Under the pieces are notes generated by a model. It was given only the letters and a program-made list of their open reading frames with translations, did no database searches and was not told the origin of the DNA. A stretch of 64,000 nt of DNA from Coffea arabica. Taxonomy: Eukaryota > Streptophyta > Magnoliopsida > Gentianales > Rubiaceae. This document shows, piece by piece, positions 24,301 to 35,284 of this stretch (position 1 is the first letter of the stretch; each line of letters starts with the position of its first letter). Where the stretch lies: contig NC_092320.1 of NCBI RefSeq assembly GCF_036785885.1, positions 17,237,557-17,301,556 of the forward strand. The letters are read 5' to 3'. The translations under genes and the position numbers were made by a program.

Positions 24301-26339
24301 ATGGAGGTTGCATGCAGCAAAGTTGTTCTTCTCCTGATATCGGCTACTGCACAAGCAGCAGGAGCAGCGAGAGAGCCTGCTCTTGGTTACACCGAATACA
24401 GCGTAATAGGTCTTAGCATATTTTTTGTGGTTTACTCACTAATCGGTGGATTACTATGTTTAATCCTCTGCAAAACTAAGGTCAAGAAAGTAGAATCTGA
24501 GCCCATAGACAACAAACATGGAGACGTTTTCAGAATGTTGAACTATGATGGACATATGGCTTATGAAGACATAATAAAAGCAACAAGAGGTTTTGATGTC
24601 AGTTATTGCATTGGGAGAGGGAATTATGGCAGTGTGTACAAAGTGCAATTGCCAAGTGGGAAAGTAGTGGCTGTGAAAAAGCTTCACCATTTGGAAGGCA
24701 AGAATCCAAATTATGATAAGAGCTTTAGGAATGAAGCCCGCATGCTATCCAGAATCCGGCATCGAAACATTGTAAAGCTCTTTGGATTCTGCCTGCACCA
24801 GAGATCCATGTTTTTGATTTATGAGTATATGGACAAAGGAAGCTTGTTTTGTATCTTGAGAGATGAAATTCAAGCTGTGGAGCTAGATTGGATTAAGAGA
24901 TTGAACTTGATAAATGGCATTGCCAATGCATTGTCCTACTTGCATCATGATTGTGATCCACCAATCATTCACAGGGATGTATCAAGCAACAACATTCTTT
25001 TGAATTCACAGCTTAAAGCAACTCTATCTGACTTTGGAACTGCAAAGATTTTGAAACCTGATTCCTCAAATCAAACAGTAATTGCAGGCACCTATGGTTA
25101 CATTGCACCGGGTATTTACCTTCTTATTCCTAGAACACTTTCTTTTTTTTTCGCCTTGTTTCTGTTATTTTATCTCTGCACGTATCAGGTTTAACTTCTA
25201 CTAGAAAGAAAAAAGCAAAAAAGACCTGTAACTACATATTATTGTTTTGTTGAGCAGCAAGGTGTAGTACATGAAGAGTTGATTTTTGGTGGGTAACTAG
25301 ACCGACCTAAATCAGTCCTCTCTTGAGTGAGGTGAGATGAATTCACTTGTCCGAAGTGGATGGCGGGGCTTCTCCCCTGGGATCACTCCGACGATCAAGT
25401 TAGTACGAGAACGAGAAAAGCAATAGTATTTGTGAATGAACAGTATGCTTACTTGTTGGGAGTATGTGTGGGGTATTTATAGAGTGAGAGTGAGAGATAG
25501 GACAGAGGGCTTATGCTGGCGGGACCCACGTCCTGACATTACGGCTCTGCTCCCTGTCAGGAGGTCTGACTCTGACACTGTAGCCGCCTGTGCAGGGTGA
25601 CAGGGGACCTTGCGTAGTTGCCATTAAGAATACCAGGTGCTTTTCAGATAAAGCACTGGTCTCGGATGATGTCAGGCGGGCTGACATCATCGGCGTGCAG
25701 CCGAGGTGGAAACCTGTGGTGCAGAGGCCATCTAAACAGTTGGCCAGGGGCCTGCCCAAGGTCAGGGATCATGCTCAAGACAACACTTCACTCGCGTGAG
25801 GGACGAAATGAGATCACCTCGGCCTTACAGGGACTGCCGAGGTGAGCATCCTCAGTACACGATGTATGGCTTAAATTTTCGAATATTGAAAGGATTGCAA
25901 TTGGATTACTAGCTAGGATTGGCAGCCTAGGATTGTCCAGCTGAGAATAACTTTATTTTATCCGCTACTTGTAATTGCAGAGCTAGCCTATACCGTGGCG
26001 GTCACTGAAAAGTCCGATGTGTATAGCTTTGGCGTTGTGGTGCTGGAAACGCTGTTTGGAGAGCATCCACAAGAATTCCTTTCTTGCGTATCATCACAAC
26101 CCAATGAACCAATAATGATGAAGGATCTTCTTGATGCCCGTCTGCCCCCTCCGACTAACCCTTTGGTCGTTCGAAATGTGGTTGTCGCGACAGCGTTGGC
26201 CCTGGATTGCGTCAACGCAAACCCAAAATTTCGACCAACAATGCAGCAAGTGGTGAACCGATTTGAAGTGGGCAGGCGAGAATCAACTAGGCCTTTGCAC
26301 ACCATTGCTGTGAATCAGTTTATAAAAGTAGAAACATGA
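24301..26339 (+). CDS. LRR-less receptor-like kinase (copy A), two exons, 389 aa
   Basis: Exon 1 is 24301-25111 and exon 2 is 25981-26339, joined in frame through CCG-G|AG to give the APE motif (intron GTATTT...TTGCAG). The product has a signal peptide (residues about 1-25), then at once a membrane segment (about 38-58), a basic KVKK juxtamembrane stretch and a Ser/Thr kinase domain. Visible motifs are the glycine loop [15 protein letters not shown] lysine, IHRD catalytic loop followed by VSSNN, SDFG, and EKSDVYSFG. It is an RD kinase. Compared with copy D the whole LRR ectodomain is absent, yet the frame is intact. The start is the ATG conserved in copies A, C and D after ATCG. It probably sits in the plasma membrane as a kinase without a ligand-binding domain. 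A solo LTR lies in the intron, so splicing deserves checking. Confidence 0.8.
25267..25271. repeat. Target-site duplication GTACA of the intronic solo LTR, left copy
   Basis: GTACA precedes TGAAGAG of the solo LTR and recurs at 25855-25859 after CATCCTCA. Confidence 0.85.
25272..25854 (-). mobile_element. Solo LTR in the intron of kinase copy A, 583 bp
   Basis: The sequence runs from TGAAGAG to CATCCTCA (TG...CA) between GTACA duplications. It is GC-rich and unlike its surroundings. On the minus strand there is a TATA-like CTATAAATA (25474-25482) followed by AACTTGATCGTCGGAGTGAT, a layout typical of U3-R-U5 in Ty3/gypsy LTRs. No interior or second LTR is present, so recombination between LTRs probably removed the rest. 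The promoter would read antisense to the kinase. Confidence 0.87.
25474..25482 (-). promoter_or_regulatory. TATA-like box of the intronic solo LTR
   Basis: CTATAAATA on the minus strand lies in the middle of the solo LTR, followed by a C/A-rich stretch where a start site would be expected. It points against the kinase transcript. Confidence 0.5.
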
Positions 26340-27234
26340 CCAAGCACTGAGATTATTGCATATACCATATAGTGTACTAATAAAAATAGAAAAAAAGAAA
26401 GTGTGCTAATTAATGAAAAGCAACTCTTATATGCCGATTAAAAGCCTAGGAAATTTTGTCATCAATATTTAAGCCAAAGGAGATTCTACTTGTTGGGCTT
26501 TATTTCCAGAATTATACTTGATTCTTCAAAACTTTATAAAGCGATCCGATCATACCGTCTACTCATCTAATTAACTGAGTACATGGGGAGATATAAAGTG
26601 AAATACTTTGTTTCACCGTGTGAAGGGCATCATAATAATTTTTTTCTTTTTACCCAAATAAGTATTATTTGTGCTAATACTCCTAATGCTTATAGATGTG
26701 ATTAACGAATCAACTGCTCTACTTGCAGGCTACTTGGCAAGTTTAAAATAGTACCATTATTCTTTTGGGATCAAAATTGTATAAATTTCGTCAAAAGTAA
26801 AAATAACTACTTCTTGAACGAACTGGGCATAATCAACTGGAAAGGAAGGCAAGGACCCATAAAGACATATCATGCTGCACCGTTGAAGTTGTCAATTGGG
26901 TCTATTCGTGGGCATGACAAATACTTACATGGACCACAGTCCACGAAACCCAACAAGCATCGTCCAATTTTAATCTCCACGTTTCTACCGGAACAACTTT
27001 GACATCCGACAGGAAACTCAATAATGTCATGTTTTTGGAGAATAGAAACATTGGAAAGGAAAGATGGAACCGTCATCCAAGTTGAATGAAAAGAAAAATT
27101 GGAAAGCATTATCCAAGACAATTTTGGAATCTCACAGACTTGTCCATAGACTTTCAAAAGATTAAAGCATCATGCATGAAGGAACTCATGGGAATTATTT
27201 TTGAATCTGGTGATAAAATAGAAATATAGAGTTT
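26340..27234. other. 3' flank of kinase copy A with relics of the longer paralogue tail
   Basis: 26340-26430 resembles the sequence after copy D (CCAAGCACT, GTGTGCTAATTAATGAA phrases near 43470-43540), so it is shared 3' UTR. At about 26960-27030 there is sequence like the last codons and stop region of copy D (CATCGTCCAATTTTAATC, GTTTCTACC, AACAACTTTGA). Copy A therefore stops earlier than copy D, and the old C-terminal tail survives as non-coding sequence. Confidence 0.5.
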
Positions 27235-27360
27235 TGTAATGACACTTTGGATGATCTGGCATGCAAGGAACAAGCTCATATTTGAGGGAATTTGCATGAA
27301 GACAGAGGTGATAGTGGACTGGGTGAGGGCATATCTATGGGAATTAAATCAAAGGAATAG
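27235..27360 (+). pseudogene. Plus-strand fragment of a second LINE ORF2 (linker to RNase H)
   Basis: The plus frame reads TLWMIWHARNKLIFEGICMK, followed by TEVIVDWVRAYLWEL. This matches the conserved tryptophan/ARN segment between the zinc-knuckle-like and RNase H regions of plant L1-type ORF2, and parallels LLWQIWKARNQIVF in the nearby full-length LINE. It is on the opposite strand and too different to be part of that copy. No start, stop or flanking LINE sequence is seen. Confidence 0.6.
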
Positions 27361-27383
27361 AAACATGACCAAGCACTTAAATT

Positions 27384-27560
27384 ATTATTCTCTCTGTCCG
27401 AAAGAAAATTGACAAAAAGGGAGAAAAAGTTTAATTTAAGTACGTAAATTGTTTTGAGTTGTTATGAATAGAAAATTGATAACATTGAAAACTTTAAATT
27501 TTTGATCACATTTAATAGTGGTGAAAAAGTTTTTTTTCTTTTTTTGGACGATCAATAGCG
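27384..27560. other. Possible Stowaway-like remnant and SINE tail next to the LINE
   Basis: The left part reads TATTCTCTCTGTCCGAAAG, similar to a Stowaway end. The right part has a T-rich run followed by GGACGATCAATAGCG. The latter may be the A-rich tail of the SINE interrupted by the LINE (see 33828-33910). Boundaries are not confirmed. Confidence 0.3.
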
Positions 27561-27579
27561 ATTCCTCACTCACCTTCAT
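27561..27579. repeat. 19-bp target-site duplication of the LINE, left copy
   Basis: ATTCCTCACTCACCTTCAT lies next to the poly(T) (poly(A) on the minus strand) end of the LINE. An identical 19-mer lies beyond the other end at 33828-33846. Confidence 0.95.
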
Positions 27580-27639
27580 TTTTTTTTTGTCAAAATGATA
27601 ACATTTGTATTGATTTAAACTTGATAATACAAGAGCACT

Positions 27640-30600
27640 TTACAAAAGGAGCTCATTGCCCTCATAATCTATTCTTGCTAGATCTTTAATCCTGCCAGGG
27701 AAACATGATTCCCAATATACATCATTAACTAGCTTCAAGGCAAACTTTGCTAGCCTATGACACACTTCATTCCCTTCCCTATGTATAAAAGAGAAGTTGC
27801 ATTGCTCAAAAAACTCCCTCAGCTTTTGTATGTCCTCCAGTATCACAGCACAGTTGCTGTTGTTGCATGAGACGGTTAAGATACAGTCTATCACATTCTT
27901 GCAATCTGATTGTACTTCGATTCTTCTCCAGCCTGCTGCCTTTCCAAATTGCATTGCAGCTCTAATTGCTGCAGCCTCCTCAATTTCTGGTTCCCCCAAC
28001 TTCTCCTCCATTATGGCCCAAGCTTTCAGCACCTCTCCTTTCCAGTTTCTAGCCACTATTCCTTTACCAGTTCTGATTGACTGTGTTGAGATTGCAGCAT
28101 CAGTGTTTATCTTGTACACACCTTCCATTGGAGGCTTCCATCGTCTATCATACTGATGTGGAGTTGCTTCAACAATGCCAGCTCTACTTTCTAGTTCCAC
28201 AGCTTCCTTGAACTCCATCCACTCTTGTTGAGCTTTCCTTACCACTGAAATTTCCTCCCCTTTTGCGTTGTTGAAGACAATCTGGTTCCTTGCCTTCCAT
28301 ATTTGCCAGAGGAGATTAATTGTTAATTCTATATGCTCCTTGCCATTGACTCTTTGAGTTGCTTCTAAGAGTCCTTCCCACCATCTCCAAAAGCAAGCCT
28401 GCAGATCTATTAATCCATCCCAGTTGATTGGACTGAGTTTCCAGATCATCTTTGCATATTCACAATCAAAGAACAGATGCTCTATAGTTTCAATTCCATC
28501 CCCACAGCTTTTGCATATGTTGTTCCCCATCCTGTTCTGCCGTGCACCAAGTCATTGACTGGAAGACAGTTGTGTAGACATTTCCACATAAAATGCTTCA
28601 GTTTGTGTTTGACATTTGTTCCCCACAACTTCTTTCACATACTTTCCTTCCTATTATGGCTACTTGTCTTCTCCTTGAGCTGCATTGTTTTAGTTGCCTG
28701 TGCCTCCATTTCCTTTGCTAAAGTATACCCTGACCTCACTGTATATTCCCCATTCTTTGAGTGATGCCAGATGATCCTGTCTCTCCTTTGGTACATACTG
28801 AGTGGTATCCTTACAATCATTTGGGCCGTCTCTCTGCTGAAAACTTGATTTATTAGCTCCTTATCTCATTGTCCATGTTTAATCAGGTCTTTGACATATT
28901 GGATGCTTCCCAATGCTGGTCTATCATGTTCCATTCTACCATCTCTTGAACCAGGTATCCATCTGTCTTGCCACACCTTGATGGTACTTCCATCCCCAAC
29001 TTGTTTTCTTATTCCATTTATCAAAAGGAATCTGGCGCTCAGAAGACTCTTCCATAGGTATGATGCTGAAGTAGGGGCATGCTTCATCCAGTCAGATTCT
29101 CTTTTCATATATTTAGCTCTCATAACTCTACTAACAAGCCTGTTAGGCATAACAATGATTCTCCAGAGTTGTTTTGCTAGCAAAGCTGTGTTGAACATTT
29201 CCAGATCTCGAAAGCCTAGACCTCCCTTTCCTTTCACCTCAGTAAGTGCCTTCCAATTGGTCCAGTGTATTTTCCTTTGATGCTCGTTTGCCCCCCACCA
29301 GAACCGTGCCATTTGTTTACTAATGTCTCTACACATTCCTTTTGGGATTCTAAAGCACGACATTGTGTAATTTAGGAGTGCCATTATCACTGATTTCAGC
29401 AATACTTCCTTTCTAGCAAGACTCAATAGATTTCTTTTCCAGCTTTGTATTCTCTGTGTTACACTTGCTTTTACTTCCCCAAACACCTGATTCTTTGTCC
29501 TCCCTATCACCATAGGAAGACCAAGATACTTCCCACTAAATGCTTCTCTTAGATTTCCAAGTATACTGCATACTTCCTGTCTGGTATCCAAATCAGTGTT
29601 CCTACTGTAGTAGATAGCAGACTTGTCCAAGTTGATTAGCTGTCCAGACGCTCTTGCATATTTGTCCAGCAGCTCTTGAATCTTCCAAGCTTCCTGGTTT
29701 GTGGCCTTGCAACAGAGCAAGGCATCATCTGCAAAAAAGAGATGTGTAATGGGGGGGCACTTTCTTCCCACTTGGATTCCTGTCCACATTTTACTAGTTG
29801 CAACTTTGTTTTTCAAGTTTGAGAGTGCCTCCGCAACAAATAAAAAAAGGTAGGGGGATAATGGGTCTCCCTATCTTATGCCCCGCTTAGGTTGGACATA
29901 TCCTACTTTTTCTCCATTACGATTAAAAGAATAGTAGACGGTAGAGAGGCAATTCATAATCCATCTAACCCAAATGGGGCAGAATCCCATTTTTAGCATT
30001 ATTCTTCCCAAAAATTGCCATTCCACTCTGTCATAAGCTTTACACATGTCAAGCTTGATAGCCATAAAGCCTATTCTACCTGTTCTTTTATGTTTTAGGA
30101 AATGCATAACCTCGTGAGCTAGGAAAACATTATCTAGGATTTGTCTGCTTGGCACAAAGACAGATTGAGTTTCAGTAATGCACTTAGACAGGATTTTTTC
30201 AGCCTATTTGCCAGGATTTTGGAAACAATTTTAAAGAGGACAATGCAAAGACTGATTGGCCTGTAGTGATTAATATTAGTGGGAGCAGACACGTTTGGGA
30301 TTAGAGTAATCAGGGTTTCATTGACTGCCTTCAGCATATACCCACTATGAAAAGAACTCTTAATAGCATTTACTACATCCAAATTTATGATATGCCAATA
30401 TTTCTGGAAAAAAAGAGGTGACATACCATCAGGACCTGGCGGTTTATTTGGATGCATAGAAAATACAGCAGCTTTGACTTCCTTTTCCTCCACAGGTTTG
30501 ATCAAATTTTCATTCATCTGCTGAGAAATTGTATGGGGGACACCATCGAGAACCTCATCAATGTTAGCCGGTTGTGATGTGTTGAAGATGTTGCTGTAAT

Positions 30601-31789
30601 GATTACCAATCTCATCCACCAGTTCTTCCTTTGTTTCACACCAGCTTCCATTCTCTTTTTGCAAGCCTGAAATCCTATTCTGTCTCCTTCTTATTCCCAC
30701 AGAGGCGTGAAAAAAGGCAGTGTTTTTATCTCCATGCTTTAGCCATTTGTTTCTTGCCTTTTGAGCCCAGTAGATTTCCTCATCCCTATATGCCTTGCCC
30801 AACTTGCATTTCAGTTCATCTAGAGTGTCCCTCCTTTGACCAGCTTCCATCTGCTTGGCTTCCTTGATTTGTTTTTTCAACCTCTGTATTACCTCTCCTG
30901 AGTTGTTCCTTTTCTTCCTATTCCATTCCATCAATGCCAATCTGCATGCTTTGATTTTTCTTGTCACTTTAAAAAACCTGGATCCTTGTTGTTGTTCCTT
31001 CCAAACATTCGAAATCACAGTATTAGTTTCCTCCTCAAAGGTCCACCTCTGGTCAAAGTAAAATCTCCTCTTGTAATTCTTCTTAACAGGTTCAGTATCC
31101 ATTAGAACAATACAGTGATCAGATGCTTCCTTATGCAGATGTGTACACCTTGCATTCTTGAAATGTTGGATCCATCCTTGATTTGCTAGGCATCGATTTA
31201 GTCTTTGTTGGACCAGCCCACCTCCCTCCCATTGATTAGACCAAGTCCATGGCACTCCTTCAAACCCAAGGTCTATCAGTGCATTACTTTCTATGAACTC
31301 TCTAAAATCTTTGAAACTGCTCTCAGGTCTACTTCTCCCACCCCATTTCTCCTCATTTGACAGTATATCATTTAAATCACCAGCCAGCATCCATTGCTCT
31401 CCCCACTTTCCTTTTTCTTGGTTGATAATTCTCCACTGTTCCCTCCTTATTCTGTCATCAGTGCTTGCATACACACCAATGAACCACCAACTGAACTGTT
31501 TGTCCTTTTCCATAATCTTAGCTTCAATGTAAAAACCCCCACTATTGACATACACCACATCCAGCTCACTATTCCACATTAACGTTAGACCCCCGGCCTT
31601 GCCCAAAGCATCAATAACAAAGCATTTCTCATAGTTTATTCTTTTCCTAAACTTTTCCATGACCTTTTTTTGGTTTTTGGTTTCACAGAGAAAAATTAAA
31701 TTAGGAGAGTAGAGATTGATTATCTCCTTCAACTGGGGAACTGCCAAGGGGCCTCCTGCACCTCGGCAGTTCCACACCGCCACCTTCAT
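27640..31789 (-). pseudogene. LINE ORF2: endonuclease, reverse transcriptase, RNase H (broken)
   Basis: From ATG at 31789 the frame shows an AP-type endonuclease (VAVWNCRGAGG, LIFLCETK, AGDLND, SDHCIV). Reverse transcriptase follows (NKPPGPDGMSPLFF, NINHYRPISL, KLDMCKAYDRVEW, FFADDALL as motif C), then a zinc-knuckle-like CKSCGDGIETIEHLFFDC, then an RNase H domain (INTDAA, EEAAAIRAAM, VQSDCKN, HREGNEVCHRLA). Breaks are a frameshift near 30190, TAG at 29871-29873, TGA at 28866-28868, TGA at 28635-28637 and a frameshift near 28535. The enzyme would have copied LINE RNA at a nicked target. Confidence 0.93.
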
Positions 31790-33258
31790 TTAGACCGTGG
31801 AGGCATTAAGGGAATAGCCTCCAATTTCCCCGTCTGGTCACAGGTGTGCAGCTCTATCCTCATTATCTTGTTCTTTTCTTGATCCTGGCCAGACTCTAGC
31901 ATTTCAACATCTTCATTCCACTCACTGGTTTTCCTTTTTCCCCCTTGCGTTTTAACCACAGATATGTTATTTATACTGCCCAATGGTACTCTTGTCCTTC
32001 TTGTGAACTTTCTTTGTTTTGGTTCATATCCCCCTTGCTCCCGTGCTCCTGTCTCTCCATGTTTTCCTTATTTCCTACGTTCTCCATCATTTCCTGAACT
32101 CCTACATTTTCCTTCCTTCTCTCTTGAAGTGCTGTTACCTCCCAGACTTTCTCCTTATTTCTTTCCATACCTTTCCCTTCATGTTGCCCCTGTGGTTCTG
32201 GAACTATTTTAAATTTATCCCCTATCCCTTCCTGTTTTTCACTTTCCGTTTTGGTGTCCATTTGGCCCTCTTTATATACCTCCTTCCCTTTCTTATCCTG
32301 TACCTTTGTATCTGCCTTTCGTACTCCACAGGTATTATCAAGCTCAGGTTTTCCTCTACCTAATGTTGGTATAACAGCAACTTGATTCCCTTCCTTGCTA
32401 TTTTCCTCAAAGTCATTATTTCTTTCCTTTGCTCTTGTCTCCTTATTCCCTCGGATTAGTTGTGTTCCATTCCCCTGTTTTTCCTCCCTCGTCTCCATTG
32501 TCCTGGTCCTCAGAGGTGAAGCCATGATATTCCCAGCCTTCATCCACGCTCCAAATTGGTCTTCTCTTAAGTTGTACTGATTTAGTCCTTCATTGTTACA
32601 TTTCTTATCACCGTGACCAATAATTCCACACCTGTAGCAAAATTCCGAACACTTTTCATACTTAAATTCAACCCATTGCTGTACTCCATTCAACTTGACC
32701 CTTGTTCCTCTTGCCAATGGTTTTGCTATGTCCATTTCAGCCAAAATCTTCATGTGTCTTCCTGCCTTTCCCCCACTGGAAGGGATAATGACTTCCCTTA
32801 CAGATTTGAAGATGTCTCCGATCTTAAAACCCACAGCCTTACTCATCCAGTGGATCGGCAAATTCCAGATTTGGACCCACAGGTATGCACTATTAAACAC
32901 CTCCATCTTCCTCTCTATCCCAGCCTCCCATTTCTTGATAACCAGTAGTTGGTTGTTTATGACCCATGGACCGCCATAAAGAGCTTTTTCCATTTCTTGT
33001 TTTAGATTCAAAATGGAACTGAAAAAGATTGGCTTTGAGTTCAGTGACCTTCAAGTTTCTTGGATAGCCCCACACATGAGCTGTGAAGTTCTTAATCCCA
33101 GTGAAATTTGTAACCTTTTCCCCAATAACTTTTCCCATCAGACTTAATTGGCATTCCTCCACGCTTTGTTGGATATCCTCGAAGCTCAGATCGACTCCTT
33201 CCTCTTCCTCTGGATTCAGGTCAAATCTTTTGAAGGCAAAAGTGAGATCGTCCGCCAT
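31786..33258 (-). pseudogene. LINE ORF1: DUF4283-type nucleic-acid-binding protein with CCHC knuckle (broken)
   Basis: The frame opens at 33258 (MADDLTFAFKRFDLNPEEEE). It shifts near 33010-33020, where LFQFHFES in one frame is continued by QEMEKALYGGPWVINNQLL in the next. A CCHC zinc knuckle, CYRCGIIGHGDKKC (CX2CX4HX4C), follows at about 32600-32640, then a long charged, low-complexity tail. A second frameshift near 31980-31990 joins the last part, which ends PRSK with a TGA overlapping the ORF2 ATG. This layout is typical of plant L1-type LINE ORF1, an RNA-binding chaperone. Confidence 0.9.
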
Positions 33259-33827
33259 TGTTGAGTTCTTTTAGGTGTCCCCACACCAACTTCCAGCAAT
33301 GTCTGAAAATGAAGTCCAACCTGTGGACTACACAGTCAAAGCCATAGATTTTTAGTTAAACTAGAGATAAAGTAAGAAGGAAAGAGAAAAGAAACGGTAA
33401 CTAAAGAGTGTGATGAGAAACCTAGTACCAGAGAAAAGGCCTAATAGAGTACTATCATAACAACCCTAGAGAAACAAGGTAGAATATTATTAATGCTATC
33501 AAACCATAAATGCCTAAGCTTGCTGTCCAGCCAAGTGAGTTTTGGAGTTGCCTTGTAAGTGATTCTCCTTTAATGCCGCTTAAAAGTTTCCTCGCCAGGC
33601 TTCCGACACTACCTTCGTGTTCAGGGATAATTTAACGTCAAGTGCTGAACTAATCTGTGATTCCTCTTTACTATGGTGCCTCTCAATTGGATCGATGAAG
33701 GTGTGAGAATTGGTGAAGCGGCTTTGGCGCAGTTTGGAGGTTGGTGCAGTTTTTGAAAATTTAAAAACTCCTACCTTGAGGAGAGAAAGCTCTCTGTTCT
33801 AGAGAGAGAAGCTCCCACAAAGAGAGA

Positions 33828-33910
33828 ATTCCTCACTCACCTTCATGATTGATTTAAATTCGTAACCTCTCAATTAAAGGTGAAGTAACTTACCAGTTAG
33901 GCCATGCTTC
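33828..33910 (-). mobile_element. Possible tRNA-derived SINE head, interrupted by the LINE
   Basis: On the minus strand a GGCCTAACTGGTAAG phrase resembles a tRNA A box, and GAGGTTACGAATTTAAATC resembles a B box, with suitable spacing. The sequence continues through the LINE target site and, beyond the LINE, through CGCTATTGATCGTCC into an A-rich tail near 27540. The full SINE would be about 120 bp. I could not find its own target duplication. Confidence 0.42.
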
Positions 33911-34311
33911 ATTGTCAGAAACAAGATTTGAATGGTCAAAAATAATAGGGAAATATCTTTAAAGAGCGTGATTTGGGCGTGGTAATTGAGGTAAGTTTCA
34001 ATAATGGTGAGATAATTTTCAATTGTAATTCATCAAAATATAAAAAAATCTGACCAATAAGGTGACAGAGAATCATTCAAGAGTCTCATACCAAAAAAAA
34101 AAAGTTTTAAAAAAATAGTCTCATACAAAGATAAACTCAATTTCATTTAATATTTGTTCCAAATTGTAGGCCTATTTCCTTTTTAAAAGAGTAGTTATCT
34201 TGATAGTTTACTAATATGCCTACATTTACTATGCAATATTATCAGCAAAATATACTACTCCATTAGTTAATTATTCTAGTTAGGAGGAATAACAACACCA
34301 CCAAAAAATAT
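33911..34311. other. AT-rich spacer, no gene seen
   Basis: Low-complexity AT-rich sequence with short A runs. No coding or repeat structure is recognised before the kinase fragment. Confidence 0.5.
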
Positions 34312-35284
34312 AGAGCTGGATTGTTTGGTATCTTAAGAGATGAAACTGAAGCTATGGTGCTGGATTGGATTAGAAGAGTCAATTTGATCAAGTGCATTGC
34401 CCATGCATTGTCCTACGTAGAGATTCTTTTAAGAATTGGACCGGTAAAAATTCACTTCTTCATGGTGGACCGAAGTGTCAAAGTGCTAAGGAGTTTGGCT
34501 AGTGTTGGACCAAGTGCGCCATGGGTTTGGCAGGGGGTCCAGTGGATCAGGTGCATCATGGGTTTGACAGGAGGTCCGGTCGGTTAGACCAAGAAGTCAA
34601 AGATTGGCAGGGTCCGGAATGTAATTTGGATGTTGAAGAAGAGTGGGTCCATATTTGAAAGAAGAGGTGACATTAAGTAATAAGGTGGGCTTGCGTTGAG
34701 AATTAGAGTAGACTCGAAGAAGGGCTTGTAAATTTGGATTTAATACGGAAGTTACTCATGAAGAGGGAGATTTGTAGGTTCATAAGTAAAAGGTTATATT
34801 CCACATTAGTTCGAAAGATAGAGACAGAGCGGTTAATATATAAGTAAGGGTTCGAGATCTAGTGGCTTAAGTTTTTTGGTCAGAATTAGGTTCTTGACTT
34901 ATATATTGACCTCTTTGGTGGACTGTTTCGAGGAGTTTCCCCCTTTCAGCATACACCACGGTGGTCACTGAAAATTCTGATGTGTTTAGCTTTGGCGTCG
35001 TGATGCCAGAAACGTTGATTGGAGAGCATCTGCGAGAATTCCTTTCCTCCTCATCATCACAACCCAATGAACCAATAATGCTGAAGGATCTCCTGGATGC
35101 CCGTCTGCCCCTTCCTACCAACTGCTTGGCCGTTCATGATATGGTTCTGGCAATAACTTTGGCCCTTGCTTGCATATATTCAAACCCAGACATTCGACCA
35201 ACAATGCGACATCTCATACAGCAATTTTTGGTGGGCAAGCGAGGATCAACCAGGCCATTGCTTAGCAAGTCAGCATCACTGTGA
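34312..35284 (+). pseudogene. Receptor-like kinase pseudogene (copy B)
   Basis: The 5' piece (to 34416) reads [20 protein letters not shown] and on to ALSY, matching the kinase middle of copies A and D. The sequence then turns into 533 unrelated bases (34417-34949). Homology resumes near 34950 with AYT-like codons, then [26 protein letters not shown] and RPTMRHLIQQF, and ends at a stop at 35284. Everything between is lost, including the catalytic HRD and DFG motifs, and so are the LRRs, the membrane segment and the glycine loop. The replaced segment is of unknown origin; the intron position lies within it. Confidence 0.85.

Larger units (their letters stand above)
27580..33827 (-). mobile_element. 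Full-length L1-type LINE, 6.25 kb, inactivated
   Basis: The element lies on the minus strand between perfect 19-bp direct repeats. The 5' end begins CTCTCTTTGTGGGAGCTTCT, followed by a roughly 570-bp 5' UTR. Then come ORF1 (33258-31786), ORF2 (31789-27640) and a short 3' UTR ending in a poly(A) run. The ORF1 stop and ORF2 start overlap as ATGA. Both ORFs are damaged by frameshifts and nonsense changes, so the copy is dead, although its ends and target duplication are undamaged. Confidence 0.95.
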
